In this document: positions 1 to 8,162 of the stretch, one piece after another
Numbering within the stretch: position 1 is the stretch's first letter
Layout of the letters: each line of letters opens with the position of its first letter
Assembly: GCA_016213825.1 (NCBI GenBank)
Contig: JACQZP010000019.1
Location: 62,001 to 126,000, forward strand
DNA length: 64,000 bases
From: Acetobacterium woodii
GTDB taxonomy: Bacteria; Bacillota; Clostridia; Eubacteriales; Eubacteriaceae
Direction of reading: 5' to 3'
Notes under the pieces: model-generated
Database searches by the model: none
Seen by the model: only the letters and a program-made list of their open reading frames with translations
Told to the model about the DNA's origin: nothing
Program-made: the position numbers and the translations under genes

Positions 1-16
1 ATTTTAAGGGGGAAAA

Positions 17-256
17 ATGAAAAAAAATATTTGTATGCCAAAGCTGAGTGAGAAGATGGAATCCGGGATACTGGCGGCCTGGAATAAGGAAGTCGGCGAG
101 AAGGTTGAAAATGGTGAGGTTCTTTTCGAAATTGAAACCGAAAAAGTGGTCAGTGAGGTTGAAAGCCAGGAATCTGGGATGTTAGAGGCGGTTTATTTTG
201 AAGCCGGTGATGAAATCAAGGTCGATGAGATCATCGCAGTCATCAGTTGTGACTAA
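17..256 (+). CDS. Stand-alone lipoyl (biotinyl/lipoyl attachment) domain protein
   Basis: A 79-residue protein that is one complete lipoyl domain and nothing else. The swinging-arm lysine is K43 in the ETEKVVSEV hairpin, the usual position between two beta strands (ETDKA in E2 enzymes). No E3-binding or acyltransferase domain follows; a stop falls right after the last strand. A strong ribosome site (AAGGGGG) lies just upstream. lipA begins 14 bp downstream and lplA overlaps lipA, so carrier, lipoate synthase and lipoate ligase are co-transcribed. It probably serves a lipoate-dependent 2-oxoacid or acetoin dehydrogenase, or a glycine-cleavage-like reaction, encoded upstream of the window. The lysine could in principle be biotinylated, but the lipoate neighbours argue for lipoate. 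The domain call is firm; the parent complex is unknown. Confidence 0.85.
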   Translation: MKKNICMPKLSEKMESGILAAWNKEVGEKVENGEVLFEIETEKVVSEVESQESGMLEAVYFEAGDEIKVDEIIAVISCD

Positions 257-269
257 CAAAGAGGCCAAG

Positions 270-1169
270 ATGGAAAAGAAACCAGAATGGTTAAAGGTAA
301 GTTACAATAAGGCCGCCGTGGATGAAGTCAGCGGAATCATGGCCCGACTGAAACTCAACACTGTTTGCAAGGAAGCAAATTGCCCTAATCTGGGAGAGTG
401 TTACAAGAATCGAACTGCCACCTTTATGATCATGGGGAATATCTGCACCCGTCACTGCTGTTTTTGCAATGTGACCAGCGGTGTGGTGAAGCCGGTTGAT
501 CCCAATGAGCCGTTGCATCTGGCAGAGGCGGTCAAAGAGCTGGATCTGAAACACGTGGTCATTACCAGCGTTACCCGGGATGATCTGCAGGATGGTGGAG
601 CCAGACATTTTGCTAATACCATCCGGGCAGTCCGAAAATTAAACCCGGAGGTTTCCATCGAGGTGCTGATTCCCGATCTCAAGGGCGTGAATGACCATCT
701 GGACATCATTATTGAGGCCAATCCGGATGTAATCAATCACAATGTGGAAACGGTGCAGGCGCTTTATCCCCAGGTTCGGCCAGAAGCGAATTACGAACAA
801 TCGATGCATGTCCTCGATTATGTAAAAACCCAGGCACCCCACATCAAAACAAAGACCGGCATCATGGTAGGGTTGGGCGAAACCGATGAACAGGTTTATC
901 AGGTCATGGATGACAGTTTAAAAGTCGGTTGTGATATCTTCACCATCGGTCAGTATCTGCAGCCTTCCTCAAAGCACATCGAGGTTAAGGAATATGTGAT
1001 TCCAGAGAAATTTGCGGTTTATAAAAAAATCGGCGAAGTTAAGGGCTTTCACTACATCGCCAGCAGCCCACTGGTTCGCAGCTCCTACCGGGCGGTAGAA
1101 GCTTTGGGAAATAACTCGCATCGAAGCGATGCATTAGAAAATGAAGCTAATGGAGGAAAACAACTTTGA
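270..1169 (+). CDS. lipA: Lipoyl synthase (radical SAM)
   Basis: Inserts two sulfurs into octanoyl groups on lipoyl domains, making lipoate in place. Both Fe-S clusters are visible: the LipA-specific CX4CX5C set (C33, C38, C44) and the radical-SAM CX3CX2C set (C59, C63, C66 in CTRHCCFC). The C-terminal RSSY serine that ligates the auxiliary cluster is present. At 299 residues it is normal length. The ATG at 270 was chosen because the protein then begins as family members do (MEKKPEWLKV) and a GAGG lies 8 bp upstream; the frame stays open further upstream but would overlap the lipoyl-domain gene. Its last bases overlap the TTG start of lplA, indicating translational coupling. Confidence 0.96.
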   Translation: MEKKPEWLKVSYNKAAVDEVSGIMARLKLNTVCKEANCPNLGECYKNRTATFMIMGNICTRHCCFCNVTSGVVKPVDPNEPLHLAEAVKELDLKHVVITSVTRDDLQDGGARHFANTIRAVRKLNPEVSIEVLIPDLKGVNDHLDIIIEANPDVINHNVETVQALYPQVRPEANYEQSMHVLDYVKTQAPHIKTKTGIMVGLGETDEQVYQVMDDSLKVGCDIFTIGQYLQPSSKHIEVKEYVIPEKFAVYKKIGEVKGFHYIASSPLVRSSYRAVEALGNNSHRSDALENEANGGKQL

Positions 1170-2146
1170 TTTATATTGAAAATAACGCTACTGATCCCTT
1201 TTTTAATTTTGCGTTGGAATACTATCTTATTACTGAAAAAAATCTTAATGCGGATCAAATTTTTATTTTCTGGCGAACTGAACCGACCTTGATGATTGGA
1301 AAATATCAGAATACCATTGAAGAAATCAACGAGGATTTTGCCAGAAACCATGGGGTCAAAGTGGTCAGACGCATCACTGGTGGCGGTACCATTTATACCG
1401 ATATGGGAGGCTGGCAGTTTAGCTTTATCACCCGAGGGCAGGCCGAAAACATCGACTTCAATAAATATATCGAGCCGGTGATAGCAGGGCTGGAAAAATT
1501 GGATGTACCTGCCGAATTCAACAGCCGAAATGATTTGGTCATTCATGGTAAAAAGTTCTCCGGCAATGCCCAGTGCATATTAAACGGATATACCCTCCAT
1601 CACGGATCACTTTTGTTCAAGACAGATTTTGAACAGATGGTCAAGTGTCTGACCGTGGATGATAACAAAATTATATCTAAGGGCATCAAATCCGTTAAGG
1701 AACGGGTAACCAATATTTTTGATCATCTTAGAGAGCCCATCGATACGGACACCTTCAGACAATTGATGGTGGAGAGCATCATGCAGGGATCAAAGAAAGA
1801 ATATCGGCTTACCGATGAAGATCTGGAGCGGATCCATACGATTGCCAAAGAAAAATTTGAAAACTGGGAATGGAATTATGGAAAATCACCAAAATTCAAT
1901 ATCATCCGAACTGGCCGGTTTGATGGCGGAAAAATGGAATTCAAGCTGGATGTCAACAAAGGAAAAATTACTGACTGCCATATTTATGGGGATTTCTTTG
2001 GTAGCATCGATATTTTAGTTCTTTGTCATGCTCTCATTGGCTGCAATTACGAGAGCCAAAGCATTAAAATAGCAATTGCACAATGCGATATTAAGCAGGC
2101 TTTCTACAATATCAAGGTTGAAGAACTGGCAGATATCATCTGTTGA
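1166..2146 (+). CDS. lplA: Lipoate-protein ligase A
   Basis: Activates free lipoate or octanoate with ATP and attaches it to the lysine of lipoyl domains. At 326 residues it matches long LplA with the C-terminal accessory domain. Visible motifs are RRITGGG (residues 69-74) for lipoate binding and the catalytic lysine K130 in the KKFSGNAQ segment. Translation starts at a TTG overlapping the lipA stop by 4 bp, preceded by TGGAGG; no ATG gives a full-length protein. With lipA and the free lipoyl domain it forms a self-contained lipoylation cassette: the ligase supplies octanoyl or lipoyl groups and LipA sulfurates the octanoyl form. No lipB is seen, so LplA may fill that role. Confidence 0.94.
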   Translation: MIYIENNATDPFFNFALEYYLITEKNLNADQIFIFWRTEPTLMIGKYQNTIEEINEDFARNHGVKVVRRITGGGTIYTDMGGWQFSFITRGQAENIDFNKYIEPVIAGLEKLDVPAEFNSRNDLVIHGKKFSGNAQCILNGYTLHHGSLLFKTDFEQMVKCLTVDDNKIISKGIKSVKERVTNIFDHLREPIDTDTFRQLMVESIMQGSKKEYRLTDEDLERIHTIAKEKFENWEWNYGKSPKFNIIRTGRFDGGKMEFKLDVNKGKITDCHIYGDFFGSIDILVLCHALIGCNYESQSIKIAIAQCDIKQAFYNIKVEELADIIC

Positions 2147-2235
2147 CCAATTCATTTTGATTAAACCTTGTGAAATCCGAAAATGTTAAATCAAAAAATT
2201 AAATGTCATAAATAACGAACGTTAGGAGAAATACG

Positions 2236-2985
2236 ATGGAAATATTTCCGGATTTAGAACTTGTCCAGTGGCTTTGGGTTATTTTTGCGGCACTGTTAAT
2301 TGGTGTATCAAAGACTGGGATCAGTGGTTTACTCACATTGGTAATCCCGATATTAGCAGCTGTATTCGGCGGAAAAGCATCTACGGGAATCATCCTGCCG
2401 ATGCTGATTGTTGGAGATGTGTTTGCGCTTTTTTATTATCAACATAATGCAAAACGAGAAGATATTCTTAAATTGCTGCCATGGACATTTATGGGACTCG
2501 TATTTGGTTTAATCATTGGTGGTTACATTAATGATGAACAGTTTAAAAGTCTGATTGCACTTTCAGTTTTACTTTGTCTGTTTTTATTGATTTATTTTGA
2601 AAAAAAGGGTGATCAACTAAAGATTCCCGACAAAACATGGCTACATGCTTCAGTCGGAATTCTGTCCGGGTTTACATCAATGATCGGAAATGCGGCAGGT
2701 CCTATTTTTAGTGTGTACTTGTTGGCAAAAGGCGTAGACAAAGTAAATTTTCTGGGCATGACAGCATGGTTCTTTTTTATTGTCAACGTCACAAAACTAC
2801 CCATGCAAGTATTCATCTGGCATAATATCACAGTTCAGACCTTTGTGCTGACAGGTTTAATGATTCCCTTTATTGGCATCGGTGCGGTTTTTGGGGCATT
2901 TATTGTTAAAAGAATCAACGAAAAAGCATTCCGATATTTAATTATTGCGATGACAGCAATTGTCTCGATAAAGCTCTTTTTTTAG
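2236..2985 (+). CDS. TauE/SafE-family membrane permease
   Basis: A 249-residue hydrophobic protein with about eight predicted membrane segments. The N-terminal half carries the GVSKTGISG motif and a second glycine-rich segment (GNAAGPIFSVYL) starts the other half, the duplicated layout of the TauE/SafE (UPF0721) family. Members export sulfite, sulfoacetate or other sulfur-containing and organic anions, but specificity cannot be read from sequence. It lies 89 bp after lplA with its own ribosome site (TTAGGAG), so it may be read through or have its own promoter. It ends at a bidirectional hairpin terminator. A link to sulfur supply for lipoate synthesis is conceivable but unsupported. Confidence 0.85.
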   Translation: MEIFPDLELVQWLWVIFAALLIGVSKTGISGLLTLVIPILAAVFGGKASTGIILPMLIVGDVFALFYYQHNAKREDILKLLPWTFMGLVFGLIIGGYINDEQFKSLIALSVLLCLFLLIYFEKKGDQLKIPDKTWLHASVGILSGFTSMIGNAAGPIFSVYLLAKGVDKVNFLGMTAWFFFIVNVTKLPMQVFIWHNITVQTFVLTGLMIPFIGIGAVFGAFIVKRINEKAFRYLIIAMTAIVSIKLFF

Positions 2986-3051
2986 GGGGAATCTGTTTAG
3001 GATGTTTAATACTCGTAGGATTAAATAGAATCAGAAAATTAAATCAGAATT

Positions 3052-3101
3052 AAAAAAACTCAGTTATTCGGCATTTATATCCGGATAGCTGAGCCTTTTT
3101 T
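3052..3101. terminator. Bidirectional rho-independent terminator
   Basis: A 13-bp stem (3059-3071 with 3081-3093, two G-U pairs) and a 9-nt loop, flanked by an A run on the left and a T run on the right. It can end both the TauE gene on the plus strand and the minus-strand gene at 3155-3466. Confidence 0.85.
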
Positions 3102-3154
3102 ATTGACTGATACATTTCTTTCAGTGATTTTATAGCAATCTTAATAGACCCATT

Positions 3155-3466
3155 TTATTGACAAGATCGGATATATAATTTCTCAATACTGGCATTAATC
3201 AAATAATCGCCTTTGATAGCTTGCAATTGTTGATAGTGCTCAGTCTGGGCATGAAAAGCCAGTGCCTCCTCATCTGCCCATATTTCTACAAGCAACAGCT
3301 GATCTTCGGAGTCAATCGGGTAATAATAATCATATCTGAGATTTCCCGGCTCCTGTTTTGATTTTTCGACAACGCCAAGTTGTGTTAAGGCATTTAAAAA
3401 TGCCGTTCTTTTTCCTAGCTTGGTTGTATAAGTTACATTAAGTAATAGGTTTTCTTTCGTATTCAT
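3155..3466 (-). CDS. Antibiotic biosynthesis monooxygenase (ABM) fold protein
   Basis: A 103-residue dimeric alpha-beta barrel (ABM/YgiN-like) protein. The pattern is typical: a first strand LLLNVTYTTKLGKR, a central YDYYYPIDSEDQLLLVEIWADEEALAFHAQTEHYQQL block with the conserved E-W and H-x(n)-H arrangement, then a C-terminal strand. Family members include quinol monooxygenases and proteins handling reactive small molecules; many have no known substrate. It has a strong ribosome site (GGAGGTT) and stands alone, convergent with the TauE gene across a shared terminator. In a strict anaerobe an oxygen-dependent reaction is unlikely, so the fold is certain but the activity is not. Confidence 0.75.
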   Translation of the reverse strand: MNTKENLLLNVTYTTKLGKRTAFLNALTQLGVVEKSKQEPGNLRYDYYYPIDSEDQLLLVEIWADEEALAFHAQTEHYQQLQAIKGDYLINASIEKLYIRSCQ

Positions 3467-3565
3467 GTTTAACCTCCAGTGTTATGAAATTAATTTAAAA
3501 CAAATATAATTTTTCAATTAAATTTAAATAAATCATGTCAGTTAGATGTGGCAGATGATTCGGGT

Positions 3566-4783
3566 TCAATCGATTAAAATAGGATTTTTTTCCTGCTTAT
3601 TGATGATGGCAGCATAGTTTTCCGGATCGGTATCTCCCTCTGTGCTGAATAGCAGCACGGTTGAAGCAGGATTAAGCTGCAACTCTTGCTTGAATGCATC
3701 AAGCTGTTCATCTTCGCATAAAGAAATAAGCAGCCCCAGCCCCACAGCTCCAGATTCCCCAGAGATGATTTTGCCATCAGTTTCGATGGGGTTAGCAAGA
3801 GTTTTCATCCCCAATTCAGTTACCCAGTCCGGGCAGCTGGCATAAAAGGAGGCAAAGTCCCTTAAAATCGGCCAGGTTAGTGGGTTGGGCTCACCGCAGT
3901 TTAAACCGGCCATAATGGTCTCCGGATTTCCGGCGATTATTTGAGGTTGGCCATTACCGACTTGAACGGATTTATAAATACAAGCTACAGTGGAAGGTTC
4001 GACAATAGTGGTGATGGGCGGGTTTTTTTGATAGCAGTGCGCCAGATAGCCCAGGACACTGCCAGCCATGGAGCCAACCCCAGCCTGAAGAAAAACATGG
4101 GTGGGTTTGGCAATACCAAAGTCTGATAATTGGGAGATAGCTTCCCAGACCATGGTGGTGTAACCTTGGGTTATCGCATTTGGAACATCCTCATATCCCT
4201 CAAATCCCGTGTCCTGAATCAAATAATAGCCGTTTTTTTCAGCCGTTTCGTAAGCTAGGCGAACGGTATCGTCATAATTCAAATCGGTTATTTTAACCAA
4301 GGTATCATTGATAGCTCGGATGGCATCTGCCCGGCAGTCCTGAGAACCTTTGGGCATGAAAACTATGGCTTGACAGCCGAAAACAGACGCTGCCCAAGCC
4401 ACCCCTTTACCGTGGTTGCCGTCGGTTGCGGTAATAAACACCAGATCTTTTATTTTGTTTTTAACATCAGCTGATGTTAAAAAGTCATAATCAAGATGAT
4501 GTTCATCCATATTGATATATGCGGCAATTATTTTGGCCATGGCATAGGTTGCTCCCAGACTTTTGAAGGAGTTAAGTCTGAAGCGATGCGACTCATCCTT
4601 AACAAAAATATTATTGATCCCCAATTTTCGGGCTAGCTCAGGCAGCTCGATTAATGGGGTTTTTTTATACATGGATATGGATTGGTGAAAGTCCTGAACC
4701 TGTTGAACTGCCTCTGGGGATAGAAGGGAGGGTAATTCGTGGTTATGGACCATACCAGAAATGATTGAAACAGGTGGATTCAT
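3566..4783 (-). CDS. dpaL: Diaminopropionate ammonia-lyase (PLP-dependent)
   Basis: Cleaves 2,3-diaminopropionate (and often serine) to pyruvate and ammonia, using pyridoxal phosphate in the cytoplasm. At 405 residues it matches the YgeX/DpaL family length. The PLP lysine is K74 in FRLNSFKSLGA, and TATDGNHGKG and the glycine loop QAGVGSMAG, which hold the cofactor phosphate, are present. The start is preceded by AAGGATG. It is monocistronic here and points away from the redox operon at 5074, from which it is separated by a 290-bp divergent spacer. E. coli homologues sit in purine/selenium-linked ygeWXY clusters; no such partners are seen here. A threonine-synthase-like relative is the main alternative but less likely. 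Confidence 0.9.
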   Translation of the reverse strand: MNPPVSIISGMVHNHELPSLLSPEAVQQVQDFHQSISMYKKTPLIELPELARKLGINNIFVKDESHRFRLNSFKSLGATYAMAKIIAAYINMDEHHLDYDFLTSADVKNKIKDLVFITATDGNHGKGVAWAASVFGCQAIVFMPKGSQDCRADAIRAINDTLVKITDLNYDDTVRLAYETAEKNGYYLIQDTGFEGYEDVPNAITQGYTTMVWEAISQLSDFGIAKPTHVFLQAGVGSMAGSVLGYLAHCYQKNPPITTIVEPSTVACIYKSVQVGNGQPQIIAGNPETIMAGLNCGEPNPLTWPILRDFASFYASCPDWVTELGMKTLANPIETDGKIISGESGAVGLGLLISLCEDEQLDAFKQELQLNPASTVLLFSTEGDTDPENYAAIINKQEKNPILID

Positions 4784-5073
4784 ATGTAAACATCCTTTTT
4801 AAATTAGTTCAACAATGCTGCGTTGATAATCTAATTATAGAAGGAGTATGGATTTGAAACAAGAGTAAAAATATTGGATTGTACCAGACATTGACATTGA
4901 ATAATTTCAGGATTGATCATAGGAAAAATCACTTTATCGGCGGAATTTATAACCATTTCTTATAACAATCGGATCTAATTCACACAACGTTCATAAAAGT
5001 GTCAAATATCACACAAAAAGCTTTGATATAATTTTGATACAAATTACAAGAAATGACTTTAGGAGGTAATTTC

Positions 5074-6348
5074 ATGACATCAAATAATAATAGCAACAAG
5101 CCAGCCATAAGCTATGAAAGTGAATACATGGAAACACTGAAAACCTTGTTCAATGAAAATAGCCAGCTGGAAGGATTGCGTTATTTTTTAAATACAACTT
5201 ATCAATATTTCAAGCAGGATAATATGTCCAAACGAAAACCAAAAGTAATTGTATTGGGAACCAGTATTCCCGAAGAGCTCGTTTATGCAGCCGGGACCAA
5301 ACCCTTTTGGATCTTAGGAGGAAGTTTGGGTTCTGTCATGTGGTCAGATGATTTGGTGCCAAGGGATACTGATCCGGTCAGCCGGTCGATGTTGGGCTTT
5401 CTACTGAATGATCACTTTGATCTGGGTGAAGACGCCTTGATTATTGTACCGACCACCTGTGACAGCAGTCGGAAAATTGCCTATCTGTTAAAAAATGCCG
5501 GAAAAAAGGTAATAACTGTGGATATTCCGCCAGAGAAAGCAGACCCGTTGGCAGGGATCAAATGGAAAAAACAAATGGAAAACCTGGCTGAAAAGCTCAC
5601 CGATCATACCGGCAAAAGAATATCTAAAAAGAATCTGATTCAGGCAACCCAGCTGGTGGAAACAGCCCGAAAACTCAGACGAGATTTTTTACAGGCGTGC
5701 CATGAAAAAGACGGTCTGATTTCCGGAGCAGTAAGAATGTCAATTTTAAATTCCTACTATTACACAAGTGATTTAAAAGTCTGGTGTGCCAATTTGCGAA
5801 AACTGAATCTGGAAATTTTGGAAAACCGCCAAGTGATTCCGGTAACGGAAAAAAGCAAACCCAAAGTTTTATTAATGGGGTCACCAGTCTATCTTCCCAA
5901 TTATAAGATTCCTTTTTTGATTGAGGACATTGGTTTGAAAATCGGTGCCACATTAGATAGTACCACCCAAAAAATATATGCCAGCAGCAACCCCAAAAAT
6001 AAAAAGTTAGATCCCTTTACTGCTATTATCAATACCCATTATCTGTATGACTGTTCAGCAGCTTATTCCCAAAATGAGATGCTATATCAAAGTGCCTTGT
6101 TTCACTTAAAACAGGGAAGAATCGAAGGTGTGGTTTTTCATGTGTTAAAAGGCCAGATTGAATATGACTTTGAATTGGAACGGTTTGAACAGCTTTTTGG
6201 AAAAGAAAATATTCCGGTGTTCCGGCTGGAAACCGATTATCAGTACCAGGATGTGGAACAATTAAGAATCCGGATGGAAGCCTTCATGGAAATGCTGGCT
6301 CATAACCGCGTACGATATCGATATAATGAGGAAAAAATAGCCATATGA
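5074..6348 (+). CDS. 2-hydroxyacyl-CoA dehydratase / double-cubane-like protein, cysteine-poor paralogue
   Basis: A 424-residue protein of the HgdB/BcrC/double-cubane family. Family landmarks are SDDLVPRDTDP, the VPTTCDSSRKI loop and the C-terminal DVEQLRIRMEAFMEML helix. It aligns end to end with the protein at 8146-9522 but keeps only four cysteines (C129, C209, C238, C327). The DACP cysteine of the partner is aspartate, the second cysteine of CDC is serine, the RGC cysteine is glutamine, and the ETC cysteine is missing. Only C129 and probably C327 remain at candidate cluster positions. The ATG at 5074 is preceded by AGGAGG at 5061-5066. It overlaps the next gene by 4 bp and leads a six-gene operon. 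It may be a structural or regulatory subunit, or bind a single cluster. A TATAAT at 5027-5032 is a possible -10 box. Confidence 0.85.
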   Translation: MTSNNNSNKPAISYESEYMETLKTLFNENSQLEGLRYFLNTTYQYFKQDNMSKRKPKVIVLGTSIPEELVYAAGTKPFWILGGSLGSVMWSDDLVPRDTDPVSRSMLGFLLNDHFDLGEDALIIVPTTCDSSRKIAYLLKNAGKKVITVDIPPEKADPLAGIKWKKQMENLAEKLTDHTGKRISKKNLIQATQLVETARKLRRDFLQACHEKDGLISGAVRMSILNSYYYTSDLKVWCANLRKLNLEILENRQVIPVTEKSKPKVLLMGSPVYLPNYKIPFLIEDIGLKIGATLDSTTQKIYASSNPKNKKLDPFTAIINTHYLYDCSAAYSQNEMLYQSALFHLKQGRIEGVVFHVLKGQIEYDFELERFEQLFGKENIPVFRLETDYQYQDVEQLRIRMEAFMEMLAHNRVRYRYNEEKIAI

Positions 6349-8162
6349 AACTAAAAAAACTATTCACACTACCAATTATTATCACTTGTATAGTGTTTGC
6401 GGTGCTTTCGTTTTTTGCCTATAACATTGTCTTTTTTAATTTCAGCACCGACGCAAGCGGCTACACCATGACTACTGCGGTGAACACCCAGGATGAAAAT
6501 ATCCAACAAGAAAGTATTCAGGCAGCAAGTACTGGCCTGTCATTTACCTATGACAATAACCAGATTATTTTAAATACTGCGAATAATCAGGACGCAGCCA
6601 ATGTTAAAGTCTATGCGCTCAGCATTAACGGGGTCACCGAAATGACACCCCAAAATATGGCGGTCATGAATCCGGATTATTTAGGCAGTTTTATTGCCAC
6701 TCTACCAGAACAGACAACCGACATCGATGGCGATGGAATGAGCAAAACCGTCTATGCCGCGGCCAAAACTGATATGGCATTTACCCAGGGCTACCAACCC
6801 ACAGCGCCAACCTTTGACCATGAACTTTTTCCGCTGGAAATAATTTTCACGGATCGAACCACTATCAGCGTACTGTTTAATGGCGAACCGTTAGCAAACC
6901 AAACCCTTACCCTGACATCACAAAGAAGCGGCGCAAATCAAGTAACCACTAATGCAGAAGGTGCCATCGAAGGATTATCCCTGTTAGATATCCGCAACGG
7001 TATCGCAGTTACCTATGTTGAAGACGATGGAAATGCCTATGTGATGAGTTATCAGGTCGAAGACAACACCCTGCTTTCAACCCGATACTTATCAGCCTTA
7101 ACGCCATTTTTTATTATCATTGCGCTTTCCATCATTGGCATTCTGCTTTGCCTGTGGTTGCGCAAGCGAGTTGTCGAAAAAGATCCGGTGATGGGTCGCT
7201 TTTCCGATGAACGCATGGGTTTAGGCCCGATGGGTACCATGAAAAGTCAGCGGAAATTTGGCTTTATGGCGATTCGCTGGATCATCATGATTGTCAGCTT
7301 TTTCACCCTCATTTATGGCGGGAAATTATTAGGCCAATGGTACAGCAATATTGCAATTCCGATTTTTGCCTGTCCCATTAATCAGGATCAACTGATTGCC
7401 AGCAGCTGCTATACGCTGGCTCATTTAAATTTACTTGTTAGTATGAACTGGCAGGAGATTGCCATCTTTTTCGGTTCACTACTCATATCTTTGGTTGTTT
7501 TGGGGCGATTTATCTGTGGCTTCCTGTGCCCAATGGGACTGATTCAGGATATCACTCACGAAAGCCGCCAGGGATTAAAAATTGAAGGGCTATCCTTAAC
7601 TGAAAAACTGTACAGCCGTTTAAAACCCATCAAATGGACGATGCTGTTATTGTTTTTGGGACTCTGCTTTGTTGGTGTCAATTTCTGCGATATTTGCCCG
7701 GCCATTACTGTTTCACCAGCCTTTGCCGGTTTTAAAGTCTCTGTCTATTTAAGTGGATTTTTTATGATTGTGGTAATCATCGGCAGCTTTTTCAAACGCC
7801 GGTTCTTCTGTAATATTTGTCCATTAGGTTATTTAATGGGATTAGGCCATAAGATATCGTTATTTAGAATTAAAAAAGACTGTCAAGCCTGTACCGAATG
7901 CGGCGCCTGTTATGAAGCTTGCCCGATGGGCATAAAAACCATTTACACCGAACGGGAAAAGAATGACGTCACAACGGCTGACTGTATTATGTGCGGCGAA
8001 TGTATCGATAAATGTCCGGAAAACAAAGCCCTGGCGATGAGTTTTTGCGGGGTGAAATTTTATCAAGCATCAAGAAAAACATTTATGTCTGGACATAAAA
8101 AAACCGAAAAGAAACTGAAACGTTTGATAAAGAAAAGAGATAAAAATGAGTCTGATCAATAA
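6345..8162 (+). CDS. Membrane polyferredoxin (NapH/NosR-like) with extracytoplasmic domain
   Basis: A 605-residue membrane protein. An N-terminal signal anchor is followed by roughly 220 residues outside the membrane, with a beta-sandwich region resembling carboxypeptidase-regulatory or DUF4198 folds (NGEPLANQTLTLTSQRSG). Several membrane helices carry the NapH/NosR-type CGFLCPMGLIQD and CNICPLGYLMG motifs. A cytoplasmic tail has two [4Fe-4S] sites: C516/C519/C522/C526 (with an extra C513) and C547/C550/C553/C557. Such proteins move electrons between ferredoxin-level donors and the membrane or exterior. It is sandwiched with short overlaps between the two double-cubane-like paralogues, which is strong evidence of joint function. 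No haem-binding CXXCH is seen. Direction of electron flow is inference. Confidence 0.88.
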   Translation: MKLKKLFTLPIIITCIVFAVLSFFAYNIVFFNFSTDASGYTMTTAVNTQDENIQQESIQAASTGLSFTYDNNQIILNTANNQDAANVKVYALSINGVTEMTPQNMAVMNPDYLGSFIATLPEQTTDIDGDGMSKTVYAAAKTDMAFTQGYQPTAPTFDHELFPLEIIFTDRTTISVLFNGEPLANQTLTLTSQRSGANQVTTNAEGAIEGLSLLDIRNGIAVTYVEDDGNAYVMSYQVEDNTLLSTRYLSALTPFFIIIALSIIGILLCLWLRKRVVEKDPVMGRFSDERMGLGPMGTMKSQRKFGFMAIRWIIMIVSFFTLIYGGKLLGQWYSNIAIPIFACPINQDQLIASSCYTLAHLNLLVSMNWQEIAIFFGSLLISLVVLGRFICGFLCPMGLIQDITHESRQGLKIEGLSLTEKLYSRLKPIKWTMLLLFLGLCFVGVNFCDICPAITVSPAFAGFKVSVYLSGFFMIVVIIGSFFKRRFFCNICPLGYLMGLGHKISLFRIKKDCQACTECGACYEACPMGIKTIYTEREKNDVTTADCIMCGECIDKCPENKALAMSFCGVKFYQASRKTFMSGHKKTEKKLKRLIKKRDKNESDQ

